Shown here piece by piece: positions 1-13,400 of a DNA stretch of 64,000 bases. The translations under genes and the position numbers were made by a program. The notes under the pieces are model-generated. The model saw only the letters and a list, made by a program, of their open reading frames with translations. It searched no databases and was not told the DNA's origin. Location of the stretch: positions 2,028,501 to 2,092,500 of the forward strand of contig JBBMOA010000004.1 of NCBI GenBank assembly GCA_037954235.1, given 5' to 3'. This DNA is from Aulostomus chinensis. Lineage: Eukaryota; Chordata; Actinopteri; Syngnathiformes; Aulostomidae. Each line of letters starts with the position of its first letter. Position 1 is the first letter of the stretch.

Positions 1-403
1 CAAAACAATTGCACTCCTGACGTAACTTCACAGCAACCGTTGATCTCAGTTGAAACTCAAGTGTTTTAGAAGAATTATCAGGCCAAAGACTTTGTGCATG
101 GACATGGAGTAACCTACAAATTATGAATCAGTATTACTACTTAAAGCACCCCGGACTGATTTGTAGTAGGATTGGCCACCTCTGGCACGAGGCTGATACA
201 ATACACATCTTGATACACTGTCCACGATCCGATACATTAACGATACATATGCAGCAACTCGCAGTGCGATACGATTCATAACTTAATCACGATGCACTGC
301 AATTAAACAAAATCTGATTCAACAAAGCACAATTCAGTGCAATACTAAATGATTCACAATTTAATCATGATGCACTGGACAATTCAATGAGTTTGAATGT
401 TTA

Positions 404-855
404 TTAAGCTAATAAAATTAAGACCACTGACAAACTGGCCTTTTCACTGGCTCTGTGGCACTGACCCATACAAGGCAGGGATTTGCTTCTCAGAGAAGAA
501 CTTCCTATTTGGTACTGTGGGTCCAAAAATTTTTGAAGGTGTATAAAGCCTTCATTCTTAGTAACACCATAAGGTTGGATATCCTTACAAATAAAGAAGG
601 CTATGGCATCATTTATTACCTTTGTATGAACTGAGCTGTTACCCACCAGAGCATGGAAAAAGCTTTCAATACGGCGCACACCGTTCTTGGACAGTGAAGT
701 ATCAGACCCCATGGTGGGGGATGCCGAGTTACTGTTACTGTTGGAGGCCACCAAGGTCACACCGTGCTGTCGCTTCAGGTGAATAATGAGGTTCGTCGTG
801 CTGCCTGTGTACCGCAAAGCAGCACAGCACATCTTGCAAAAGTTCTCGTTCTTTG
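404..855 (-). pseudogene. BED-finger/hAT transposase N-terminal fragment
   Basis: About 145 codons are open on the minus strand. From the N-terminus they show a BED finger (ENFCKMCCAALRY, NLIIHLKRQHG), a serine/asparagine-rich linker, and the conserved hAT entry motif (NDAIAFFICKDIQPYGVTKN, then LQKFLDPQYQI). After that the similarity stops and the frame runs into unrelated sequence. No catalytic residues are present. It is a remnant of a transposase and not a host gene, although the same fold is also found in host ZBED proteins. No promoter or splice context supports expression. Confidence 0.6.
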
Positions 856-1202
856 AAAAGTTCTAATTTTTTGGAAAATTCACAGTAAAGTTTTGTTAAC
901 TCCTTTGCAGTCAGTCTGGACTTGTGGCTGCAAAATGAGTGTATCTTCTCTGCTTCTGCTATGTTTGTTTTGTAAAGCCTGCCCGATGAATGTGTTAAAA
1001 TGCTCCCATGTCCATGCACACAAAAGTACATCCGCGCAGCGGTGCAAATTAACGTAATATAGAGCCTACTTAATTGGAGGAAGAATGTGTAAAAGAACGT
1101 CTTGCTTGGTCTGTTACATGCACAAAGTAATGCAAAAAGACTCAATAGCCAAAATTTTGAATTTTGCCAATGGAAACTTTTAATAACCGATGCACCTTGA
1201 TT

Positions 1203-1221
1203 CCCCCCCCCCCCCCCCCCC
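1203..1221. repeat. poly(C) tract
   Basis: A run of 19 C inside the hAT remnant. It is length-variable by nature and a likely source of sequencing or assembly error. Confidence 0.9.
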
Positions 1222-1316
1222 AATTGCATCCATTCACAGCTATTCTCCCAATGCACTCGCATTTTGCCTGTGCGTGTTGGTGTACAAGTGCATATCAGTT
1301 TATCTTCCCATCCCTA

Positions 1317-2195
1317 ATTTTTAGATAAAGAAAAGATTAAATAACAACAAAAAAAAGTTACCTGGGGATACGCACTCATGTCACTGTGAGGCTAAGGTAT
1401 GGTCTACATTGTCCTCAGACAACAAAGGAATGTTACTTGGACAGCTCTTCCAGTTACTCTACATCTTAACCGATATCTCTACCGTCTCTACCTCTACTGT
1501 CAAGATAAGAAAAGGTTTAATTGGGTTTGACGTAAATGTGATTTGACCCTGTAGTCAATGCGGGTATTTATCGGCTCTGATCTACATAGATGTAAACAGA
1601 AACCTTGGGTGAAGGATGTAATTTTAAACCTGGGGTCTCCACTGCAAAATATGTATACCTTGAGGAAATTAAATAAATGCAACCAACTAATAACCACAAT
1701 ATCAAAATTTGGAATGCTATGTATATTGAATTAAATTATAATCATATGTGGACTGTCTGCTGTTGTCCATTTATGCTACAGAATTTAACTCTCTGTACTG
1801 AAAAGTCCAGCCACCATCTGGCTGATCAACAAAGCTATCTAGCCTTTGAAACCAAACGCTATTATTTGTTGAAGCAAAACCCAATTCCTAAATTTATCCT
1901 GTGGGCTGCACACTTTCCCATGCTGCTCACACACAGCTGATGAAGCAATGCTCTGCTGTAATCACATCGGGCGCAAGGATTAAGTGTTTGAGCTGGCCAC
2001 GGGAAAGAGAGAGCGAGGACAAGAAACCAGAGGAACTTCACCGAGAATTAGAAACTGAGCAAGAAAGAAAACAAGACGAGCGTGCAAATAGAAATCCAAA
2101 TCAAATCCATCTACCCGACAGAGAAAAAGGTGAACCAAATGAAGTCAGGATATAGAGGGAGGAAAGTCTGTGAAAACAGATTACATCCTGCCTAC
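1317..2195 (-). other. arid2 intron 4 (partial, runs off the left edge)
   Basis: This sequence lies downstream of the exon 4 donor. Exon 5, which should resume within the codon for the residue after ...HIVS, was not found between here and base 1, so it must lie outside the window. No other supported feature was seen beyond the hAT remnant to its left. Confidence 0.6.
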
Positions 2196-2329
2196 CTGAT
2201 ACAATGTGCTGCTGGTAGTTATAAGAGCTGGGAATTGCACCGATTGGAAGAGTGGCTTTGGGATTCCCTGGTTGCGCTTCATCATCATCCTCGCCGAAGT
2301 GGTGGACTTTCTCATACTTCTCCAAGTAT
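2196..2329 (-). CDS. arid2: arid2 coding exon 4
   Basis: 134 bases between acceptor TTCCACAG and donor TCAG|GTAGGC. It encodes YLEKYEKVHHFGEDDDEAQP through IPSSYNYQQHIVS and ends in phase 1. It is 16.6 kb from exon 3, the longest arid2 intron in the window. Confidence 0.95.
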
Positions 2330-4451
2330 CTGTGGAAGGAAGGACAGAGACAATAATATGAGACTTGCTTGGTGTGACTTTTTAAATGCTCCACTCGCTC
2401 TCCAAGACTTGTGAGAAAATAGAAGATCACTCTTCCTCACTGATAACAAAATAATCAGAGAAGGCATTTATCTGGATGTTTACCGCCACGTGTAGAAAGC
2501 AAGCACACTGAACTCCTCCATTAGACTGAAGCACTTTACTATGCGGCAGACTTGTCGGTTTTTCTGGCTCAGGGCAACAACAGGAAGTGTTAAACGAATA
2601 AGCAGCTGCAGTTTGGTCATATCTAAGAACAGCAAAGAATACAGCTCATAAAGTTTCTTTCAAAAATCTGACCACACATCGTTTGCAATGCATCTTTAAG
2701 CTTTAGAAATAAGAGACTTCCAAAATAGTTCGACAAAAATGCCAGCAAAAGAATCTGAGCTCTTTTCTAGCACTGCTTTCAATTTTTCCTGCTTCGTATT
2801 CAACACACTCGATTCTAATCTAAACCTGGTAACATCATCACCTGGTAACAGGTGCAGAGATTATTAGTTGAGAATTTGAGCCTGGATGACCTGACGAACC
2901 TGAGTGATTTGGTGTATTGATGAGTAAATTTGTTAAACCTACCAGCCGTGGTGTCAGCTAAATAAAAGTAACACGTATAAACAAATAATGTAAACTGAAA
3001 GGCTGTCAACAAATATTCTTAATATAAAAATCTACAAAACTGGACTGAATGCAGGACAGACAGGCGTCACACAATGTCACCTGCTAATCTTTTGATTGAA
3101 TGCAATCAAAAGGAGGGTCCACAACTAAATTTACCCAACGCAGACAAAGATCTGCATGCCAAGCCACAAAGGCCCATTAGAAAGTACTGTGGCTTTTAAA
3201 CAGAAGACCAATTTAAAGTTGTTGGATGCAAGTTATGCAAGTACACCAGCATTAAAATGAGGCTCGTCATTTGATCTTGACCAACAGGCAATGTCTTCTC
3301 AGTTCTCACCACAAACACAATGCAAGGAATGAATGGGGGGGTTTCAGTGGTCCTTCAATCCTTCAAGTTTCAAGTGTATGCATTTGCTTGGAGTTTTTTG
3401 TACTGTACATGGAAGTCAATTTTGTGTTTTAAAACAATGCATATAGTTATGGTAAAGAGTAAACTTTCCATCACGTTAATCATTGGTAGTACTGATATGA
3501 TTCATGAACACAGATATTAAAATAGGTTCAAACAACAACAATATTCTTTCAGAAGGAATATTAAAATGTGATTTATCTCAATTAAAGCAAATCGGCATCA
3601 ACTTGTTTCTCACGCTCCTGCTTGGCAGCAACTCTATTGGTCACTGTGGCCTGCACATCGAATATTCGTGTGACTGTACACACATGCTACACAGGCTATA
3701 CAAATTAGAACAGCTGGTGGGCGTAAAATCCACACTGTCAGTGGATAGGTTGCCTGTCATATTCACAGACACATGTGCGTGCATTTATTGAAATTCAATC
3801 ACAGCCTAATTGTTGTTTAATAATCATACACACTGACATCATGACTGCAATTGTAATTAATCATGAAGGACCATGCAGAAACAAACTTCATGAGAGTTTA
3901 ATACGCTCTTGTCGAAAGTTGACTTGTTTCCTCTTACTAAACAGTCAATGCATGATAGCATTTTGGATTATACAGAGACTGGAAGCTGTCCCATCTGCCC
4001 CATGTAAAATAAAATTCACATTTATATCATGGGTTGCAGAAAACTCAGATAAGAAACTATGCTGTGTAATATTTCATAAGTGATTAAATCAATCATTTAC
4101 GTACCAAAAATTAAAGATATATTTAGAACAGGAGTGCTGGATTTTTTTGTGGGGAATATCTCATCATGGAAACTAGTGCAGCAGACCTAAAAGGCTCCTA
4201 AAAAGGTTAAGATCAAATTGTGTAAATACGTCCCCTGTTGACCAATCAATTCTCTTGGAAAAAGATGTTGCCAATTCAGGAAGATTGAATGGACCTCAGA
4301 CTCACACCTGAAGACATTGACTGTTATTTAAAACTGCTGTTTTAATTTGCTTACAAGCAGTTTTTCTGTGGAATAATTATCATAAAATAAAGATCATCAA
4401 CGACACAAATACTAAAATTTGTACAAATTTAAAAAAAGGGATTTATTCCAC

Positions 4452-4488
<37 letters not shown>

Positions 4489-7400
4489 CCACTGAGAGAG
4501 ACACTGCTGAAGTTGTATTCTTTGATAGGGAGTCTGTCACTTCAGGTCACTCTGGCCAATTAACAGAAGTGTGTGATATTGTGAATTTTCAAAAAATAAA
4601 ATTATAAAATAAAAAAGAAAATATAAAACATCAATATGTTTTCGAACAGTGTACACTAGTGCTGCAGGATACTGGATGAAATGAGAAAATTCACATGTGC
4701 TTCCCCACTTTTCAAAAACTTCTCCGGGGCTAGAAATTTAAATTCCCTGACTTTTCCAGGTTTTCCTGTGACTGTATGCACCCCACATTTAACTGCATAA
4801 TGGAGTTACTTGAGTCGCGCCACATCCCATCGGGGCAATTCATAGAAATGTGTGCATGTTGGAACACATATTCTTAAGACACTTGCCCTAAACTTGCAAA
4901 AAGAAAAATATTCTCCTTCGTGAACAACAATCAGGATCCAGGCTTTCTGAGATTAGAGGCAAAAACCCTATACTAAAGCATAGAAATCTGCCAGACAAAC
5001 AACGCATGCACACACTTACACTCACGCAGCAAAATATCTCAGCAGTGATACTGTGGTGAACCCTGCCTGTGTGGCCGTGAGTCACCAAGCCAGCAAGCGC
5101 TTGTTTCTGAATGAGGCCCCGCTTGTTCATCATGGCCAAGGTAATCCCCCGTCCGCTGGCTGCCGGGTGACACGCTGGACTATAAATACACTGAGCTCTC
5201 GCTTGTAGAGAGACAGAGAGAGAGAGTGAAGAGAGTGTGGGAGAGATAGGCCCCGCTCCTGAATGCAGCGTCATCAACCGCTGTCTGAGCACGATCAGAA
5301 AAAGGCTACAGATGGGTGGGGGCATAGGGAGGGGGTTGACTGCAGCTGCTTGTGCCTGCACTTCCCCAATTTAATATATGCATAACGATAGGAACCCCAG
5401 TCCCCTCCCCACCTGAATAGCATGCACCAGCCAAAAGAAACCACTAGGTGGTTCACAAACCATTATTTTACTTCAACCATTAAGGGAAAAGTGTGCATCA
5501 TCCCTGTTAGATACCCAGTATGCTTCAATCTATATATATTTTGCCTTCAAAATGTTACAATCACAAAGAACAGGGAACAAACGAGGCATGAGGAGGGATA
5601 AAAAGGCATGCTGCTGCATAAGCCCTGGACATATTGTGTTATTTACAGTCATCTGGATAGCATAGCAAACACTCCTGGCTCGGATTCCTGGCTACCCAAA
5701 TGCCTTCTCTGTGTGTCAGTGTGTGAGAGTCGATTGCCCCCTGCTGGACATGGATGCAGACATGCAAACACACCCACTGCCAATTTCTGGGAGAAATGTT
5801 TGCTGGGAGTTAATAGGGCCGGCTGCTCAACAGAGGCTCAGGTTGGTTTGCTTAGTCAATAATCACAGGAAGGTTTCTAAATGCCAGTGCCAAATGAGAC
5901 AACACTGTATGTATGTCACATTAAAGCTGTGCAGGCAGAAACCTGACTTTAATCTCAGACCCTAGACCCTTGAAACCTCAGGGTTCAAACTCAGCACACA
6001 CAGACTTCTAGCATTTATGGTCTTATTCTGTCATCCTGACTTATACATCATTTTGGTGTCTGTAATTATCCAATTCCCATGTGTCATCGCTTGGTCACTG
6101 AGTGACTATATGACTGATGAGGGACAGGCCTTAAATCGGGATCTCCTGGCCTCAACCTCTGGCATGTCATGTTACTTGTAGATCGGCTCAGGCTGAAGAA
6201 TAATAGTTTCTGAAAGGCTGGTACTGAATAGGCAGAGAGCTGAACTAACCTTACTTATATCTAGGAGTAAAGAGGAAGATGTGACAATGGCCCAACAACT
6301 TGCTATATGCCTGCTCCTTTTAACTTTTACATTCTTTTTTTATCTTTTTCTTTAAAAACCCCAGGGTAACCTCATTTTATTGGTGTTTTATGAGAGTAGT
6401 TGCTAAATGACGACATAGTGTCCAACTGAAGTCGAAGGCATGCATGAAAGTCAGAGGTGGGACTTACAAATCCCGGGCAAGTCACCAAAGCATTCAATTT
6501 GATGACTGATTGGACTTATTTCTTTTTTCATTTTGGCAAGGAAAGTGAAGATTGCCAAATATGTTGGCATGTAACCAGCAAAACAATGTTATTAAAATCT
6601 AGCTAAATGACATGATGGACAACACTGGATAAGACTTGTTTGACTCAAAGTTTTGGATTGGTTTCTGACCAATACTTAGAAGTGATTGTCAGGCTTGGGT
6701 CAGAACTGATCAAGTCAGCTTTCAGCGAAAATATTGTGAAAAATAAGTACAATCCCACCCTCTCCCCTGGCCTGTACAGTGGGGGGGTTTACCATTTATG
6801 TGACAGCAATCAAGCCAAACACAAGTGAGAGAGCGGTAAAATAAAACAAAAAATCAAAAAGTCTAGCTAAATGTTGAAGGACATCACACATTTGCCATCA
6901 CAGAGGTTAAAACCTAATGAAACCAAAGAAAGAAAATGAATGGTATGAAAGCATTTTGAGATGGACTAGCTATAGATAGTATCATTGCTGAAGTTGAACT
7001 GTATTCAACACAGAATTGCCTCATGCACAATGACAAGGATCTATTGGGTGGTGGAGAACCACCGTCACATTTACACAAAGCTAAGTGTTGGGGAATCATC
7101 GCAAACTTTCAACTAGCAACAGCAGCATGGCTGGTAGGATCATCTGTGGGAGAATTCTCTTCTTCCACAACAATGCCCAGTAAACCACAATTCCACATTG
7201 TGTTAAATAGTACAAGTTCAATTACAGAAGTTACAGCTAAGTGTAAGAGTTCATCATTATAAAGACGTGAATGTTGTCGACGGACAACATTCACACACAT
7301 TTCATAATATTTGTAGCAGCTGATGACATTGCGTAAACTGTATTACAGCAATCTGCCTATAACCCATGTATAACAATGTTGCTTAAGTCATTTACAGGAT

Positions 7401-10400
7401 GCACCACCACACCTTCTGATTTCTGGTCAGTCTTGGCCACTCATCTGTCAGGACTAAGTTCAGGTTCAAATGGAAAAAAATGCATCCTCAGCACCAAGGC
7501 TCTATTCTTAATGTGCTGTCATAGGGAACAGCAGCATTGATTAAACCCCCCCCCCCCACCGCGAGTTTCTCAACACATATAGATAGGTCATCTCTCAAGC
7601 AAAAATATTAAGAATATACTCACATTCTCATAAACATGAGTCCTTATACGAATGCTGAAGTAAATGCAGAGAGTTACAAAGCACTGTGAAATGAGGTGAT
7701 TCTAGTTCTACTGTAAAACTACAGCCTATAGAACACCTATCAAAATCTACCACACAAAAAATGAGCCTTACAACATTGCCAAAAGAACCATCAAAAGAAT
7801 AGAGGGTAAACAATTCTAGCCAGATTCTAGCTCCACTGTCAAGTACAAGGAGGAGACTGAAGGAACAAGATTAGGCTATCAGTGGTGGCCAACACTGCTG
7901 GAGGGCAGGCCAAAACATAAACAGACGATGACACGGTCTTAAAGACCTTTAGATGTTATCGGCAATAGAAAGTTTACTCGACACCTTCTTTTTTGTTTTG
8001 TCATTGGTCCACACAACACAAGCAGCACCTCAGATGAGGCAAGGGACTAAAAACAGCCAACACCAGCCACATCAAAGGCCACTTCATGCAGATGTTTCAG
8101 ATGACATTCACAGTGACTAGAGTGGGAGCAACGAGGATCATAGTAACCAGAATAATCTCATAAACAGGTGTGAAAATTAGCATGCCCCAAGCAGAAAAAG
8201 TAGTGAAATACGTCTGCGGAGTGTAAGGCTTGTTCAATGTTTCTGTTTGGCTTGCTTTGCAAGTATGAAGAGTGATGTCACAACAATGTCAAAGTAATGT
8301 GAAAATTATACTTTTTTTTATTTCTGGAACACATTTCTGGTCATCATCTACTTCAGCAAGTTGCATCTCTTTAAATTTTTTTTTTTTTTTTAAATAAAGT
8401 AGGTCATGCTCAAATTCACAACAGAACTCAATCTAAATGTTGGTTGCAATGAGTAAAAAGTGAGGTCACACAAGTCCAACGTGATTGCAAATTGCCAATC
8501 ACGGTTAACTACACTAAAGCGTTCACAGAGAATTGTAGTAAAATCTCTATTGTTCTAATACTGACTTACATACCTAAGCCTGTGAATTTAGTAGCATCTG
8601 TTCACATGAAAAAAGAACTATTGGCTGCACGGTGACATGAAAGGGTGAACTAGCCATTGTGCTGCTACATCGTACATTGAGCGCGCTCCAAAAAAAGACA
8701 GCCTTGGTGGTTGAGTCAGCAGAAAGGGTTTCTTTTTTTCCAATCACTGTACACAAAGACTTCCCTAGTCATTCTTAGTTCAAGTTACTGATCATTATAG
8801 GGCAGTTATGATAAAGACCCTGAAACAAGTCATAATTATTAAATGGTCGTTTTTCGTAGTGTAGTTCATTAAAAGCCTCTCTTTTCTTTTACACATAATG
8901 ACTGAATTTAGGTGTAATTTATCATAAAAGTAGTGGAGAAGTACACTTGCTTTTGCCCACCATAACCCATTGACATCGTACTTCCTGGTTGGCCTGGAAA
9001 TAAATAAATAAATAAATAAATATATATATATATATTGGCCCTGTGGCTGCTGTGGTAGCTGTAAACCTGAGAAATTATTTACAAAAAATAGTGGTGGAAG
9101 TAATAGGATATGTTGTTTGTATTCTTCTGTCACCTTTTAGAAACCATGTGAGACACAAATCTCTAGCACTGTTATTTTAGGGAGGAGCAGAAAAGATGGG
9201 ACCTTGTGACGTAACACTGCGGTACATTACAAAGAATTAAACTATTGTAGTCTTATTTCATCGAAGAGCTGTGCTCAACATATTGATGCATGTCCTCTCT
9301 GACAAATATGACTGATTCATCTGTGATTAGGATTGTAGAATCCCATATACAGGAAATACAAGTGTGTAGAACAATATCCATAAGCAGAGGATCTTTCATA
9401 TGATTGATCCTTTCTGCTCAACCTGCATTGATGCAGTCCAACTAGAACAAGGCTCTGACTGGTGGGAGTCTGTGACTGATGATGTGTCACCTGTGGAGTG
9501 TGAATTTTATTTTCTACCACAATACGTAAACAATGTGGATGGTGTGACTGAGCAACACAGCTGTTCAATGATTGTATTTTTGTATGTCAGTCATGGTAAA
9601 CTCTCTTTTAAAGAATGACTATAAACCATTTATGAGCCACGATAGAAACAGGTTTGGGTTCATTCATGCACTCCAACATAATATAGCCGTTGGCATTTAA
9701 ATTTAGAAATTGAACATTGTAGCAATTTTGAAATTGTTAGCGAGTCCATTCTTACTGTAGTTTATTGCCCAGGCTCATTACCCTACATCTCAGATATCAA
9801 TTAAATAAATACAATAAGTTAGTGGTGTAAAGTAATGTTTCTCAAGTATTGTAACATGTCAAGGTATCTGTACTTGATTAGGATTATATTTTAGGAGCTG
9901 TTGTAATCTTACTCCACATAGCTAAAAGAATATATATTACTTTTTACAAACTGTATTTTTCCTAGCCCATCAGTTACGAGATATTTTCAAGTAACACTTT
10001 GCACAGAAAATATGATAAAACCTGAAGAGGATGATGCATTTTCAGATTTGAAGCCTGTCAACTTCAAGGACACAATTGAAGTGGTCACAACGGTAACGCA
10101 TTTGACTTTAACACGACCTTTAGAGGTCTAAGGGTTGAGAACAGAAAGCATTGAAATATGAAAACATCACGTAGAATGTGCAGTTTTACTTTTGATACTC
10201 ATGTAAACTCAACATCAACTACCCCTCCGTTCTGTTTAATCCGTGTTAAGTATACATTTACCTTAGTGAAGAAACTGTGTACTTCTTCCACTACTGCAGT
10301 CAGGTGAATTTTTCATCTCTCCTCTTATTTCCCTACCATTTTTGTCTCAATTCATAAACAAAAATTCAGCTTCCAACTTCAAAATAACATTAGACAACTT

Positions 10401-13400
10401 CACTGGTTTTATAATAAAATAAATTTAATTAAAGTGTCATTCCCTTTGGGGTGGTTACGTTTTCAACTTGCGTGTGTTGCATTGATGTGTTATTCACTCA
10501 GTTAATAAACATGCAGCAGGACCCCAATCAATTTTTCCCTGCCCCTGACAGACAGGTGGGGGCACACAGGTGGTGCAACAGTCTGTTGCGTTGCCTACAT
10601 CACAAGGGGCTGCTGATTTGGTTCCCCCTGTTCCCTACAGACAAAAATGTCTGAATCTGTAGGTGGGAAGTCATATGAGTATGTGTCCCAGTCACTCCAG
10701 TTGGGGTGACACACTACATCCCTCTAATAGAAGTCCTCACTACATGTGAAAGTGGAAGCATGTGGTAGTCTGCGGTGCTACACAAAGCAGCAGAGGAGGC
10801 AGAGCAACAACCAGGCCAGGTTGGTACAATTAATTGTCAATATGCAATTGGTGGGAAACAGACAACAATTGGTGAATAATTTATTAGTAGAAACACATGT
10901 AGAACCATCGCAGATGCTTCGATACAGAACAAAAGGGCACACTGAAAGTAGCGCCAAACAATTCTTTTGATATAGAAAATATGGGTTCTCAATGCTTTTC
11001 CAAGTGCCCAAGCCAAATGAGCACAGCAAAACTGTTCTCAGTCTCTACCGGGCTGTTTCATTTATGGTGCGTCTACTGTCTGACTTCTGTCAGAGTTGCA
11101 GAGGGCCTCAGTACCTTAATACACACTCTGAACAGCCATCAGAGAGGCTGCAACTGAAATAGTGGACCTGGTGAAAAGTTCACTTTTCCTTCACTTTGAT
11201 GAAAACCTGATGCTACTTACCATGACAGCAATAGGATAACCTACTTTATTAGAGATGCACCGATTGACAAGCCAGGGACCAGAATCGGCTGGTTTTCAGT
11301 GGCTTGAACTGACCGGTGACTGGCTACAGTGAACTGCTTTTACAGAAATAGTGGCAAAACTATTTTTGAAGGGCATCGCATTTACCTGCACGGAGCATAA
11401 TCAAGCCAGAGAGGAAATATTCACAAAAAATCATGTCAAATTTGAAGAAAAAAAATGCATGTGATAAAAACAAATCAATGAACAATGACCAAATTAGCAA
11501 AATTTGTAGAGGACTGATGTGATCAGCATCACAGCCAGGAGGCAGCATAGCCGAGCCCGATAAAAATTCAGGGTCAGACTTGTAATTTGTAAAACATGCA
11601 AGGCCAAAATATTAGGTGGAGGAAACCCACGAGGAAAACCTCCCAAACAATAAACCTAATCAGACACTTAAACTCCATCACCCCATTGAACCTGTTCAGT
11701 TTGAGAAAGCTAACAATGGAAAGTGGCTAAGGCTAGCAGCCAGAGATCAGAGCAATGCACTAGCCTGCAACCTCTCCTATCCTCATTGGTTGCTGCATTC
11801 AATAGTTTTGGTTCGATAAGTAAAAGATTGGTGAGACAACCAGATATACAGCAACTTATTTTTAATAGAATTTTATTTGTAACTCTTCCCAGTTGAAGAG
11901 TACTTCATTTTACTTATTTATTTTTGAGAGTTGGCGGCACGGTGGTGCGGTGGTTTGCACTGTCACCTCACAGCAAGAAGGTTCCGGGTTTGAGCCCTGG
12001 CTGGTGGAGTTTGCATGTTCTCCCCGTGACTGTGTGGGTTCCTCCCACAGTTCAAAGACATTAAAGAGGGGACTAGGCTAACTGAATACTCTAAATTGAC
12101 CATAGGTGTGACTGTGAGTGTGAATGGTTATCCGTCTATGTGTTGGCCCTGTGATGAACTGGCCATCCATCCCAAAGTGTACCCCGCCTCACCCCGAAGG
12201 CGGCTGGGATAGGTTCTAGCCACCCCCCGTATGTAACCCACTTTAGCTTCATTTGCCACAAATCTTACAATAACCCCATATGGTAAATTGACTCGTATCT
12301 ATATGGCACCTTTCTGTCTTGGCTGTATTCAAAACCGCTTTACAATGTTGCCTCATTTAAACACCCTGATGGCGCGTGTTTCATGAAGGGTGCCAACCTA
12401 CTCATATGCTCACTCAATAATGAGTTCAGTGTCTTGCTCAAGGACAATTTGATACAGAAGGTGAGGACTGAACCAGCATATCCCGGTCAGTCACACTACT
12501 TCCAAGCAGTGCCGCCCACCAAATCTTTCATCCCATAGCAAAGTGACAGGAGGATAGATACAGCCTGATGTCTGTCATTTATTGAAATCAATCAGTATTT
12601 TGATTCCTAGAATACTGTTCAAAACACCAAACACCATCCAGGCAAAATTAATTTCAACAAATGCCATTTGACATCCTTTTGACATTGAAGCAAAATTCTA
12701 CCACATTGGAGAAGCCTTCTAAACCAATTATTTTTAAAAGTGTCAATTTACACATTTTAAGCCAGTGTGGAAGCCCGCCAAACTAAAAGCATAGCTGAGT
12801 TAAAGCTACGAGCAAACAAAAACATTAAAAAAGTGGTTCCTAGATGTCAGTGCGTCCTGGGCCTGATTTCCTCCCAATGGAGATGCAGTGGAGACGTCAA
12901 ACAAAGGTTGAATCAGGGTTAAGCATCACCTGACTTGGCTTCTAATACAATGTGCTGCAGTTTGGAATACGAGTCAAAGACTGTAGCACTGTCACAGGCT
13001 TCATTTCATAACATGATTTGTTCATTCCCAAATTACAGTGTGTGCCTAAATGGCATTTTACTGAAAATCAGGACTCTGTATTCCCACAAGGGTTGATGGC
13101 TTAGTGCAAACCACTTCCTAATTCATGTTAAACTAATAATGGGAGAGTCAGGAAGATGAGAAACAAATCACTGTAGCTCATCTAAATCTTTCTAACCACA
13201 AGAAAACTGGATTCGGCCTCCACTAACTGGAAACTATCTGCGAACAACCTCATCCCTTACTTGTAGGTGGTGTGCAAGAGAAATGAAAACATCACAGATG
13301 CTTGATCTAGCAACAGAGTGGACAGAGTTGCCTCAAAATCAGCAAGCATCAAGGGGGCAGGATTGACTAGTTGCATCATCAAAGTAGTGCCATGAAGCTA

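Larger units (their letters stand above)
163..1316 (-). mobile_element. hAT DNA transposon remnant with BED zinc finger
   Basis: Read on the minus strand, the piece opens at 1316 with TAGGGATGGG, the usual first bases of many fish hAT elements. It carries a coding remnant (about 404-855) with a BED-type finger: a CKMC pair, then NLIIHLKRQH, giving C-x2-C and H-x4-H. This is followed by a stretch like the early hAT transposase (AFFICKDIQPYGVTKNEGF, then LDPQYQI). The DDE catalytic core and the C-terminal dimerisation region are absent, so it is an internally deleted, inactive copy. The left part (about 165-380) is rich in GATAC/GATTC words like the 3' region of such elements. The left boundary near 163 is an estimate because no clean second terminal repeat or target duplication was found. 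Family assignment rests on remembered resemblance. Confidence 0.65.

Noticed and set aside
735..1262. 175-codon minus-strand ORF ending in a poly-glycine segment
   Set aside because: It lies in the non-coding part of the hAT remnant, and the glycines come from the poly(C) tract.
2082..2414. Plus-strand ORFs over arid2 exon 4
   Set aside because: They are antisense shadows; the minus strand carries the conserved ARID2 sequence with correct splice sites.
11933..12010. tRNA-gene-like A and B boxes
   Set aside because: They belong to the tRNA-derived head of a SINE; no cloverleaf with a proper anticodon stem is seen. The same holds for the heads at 31581 and 50254.
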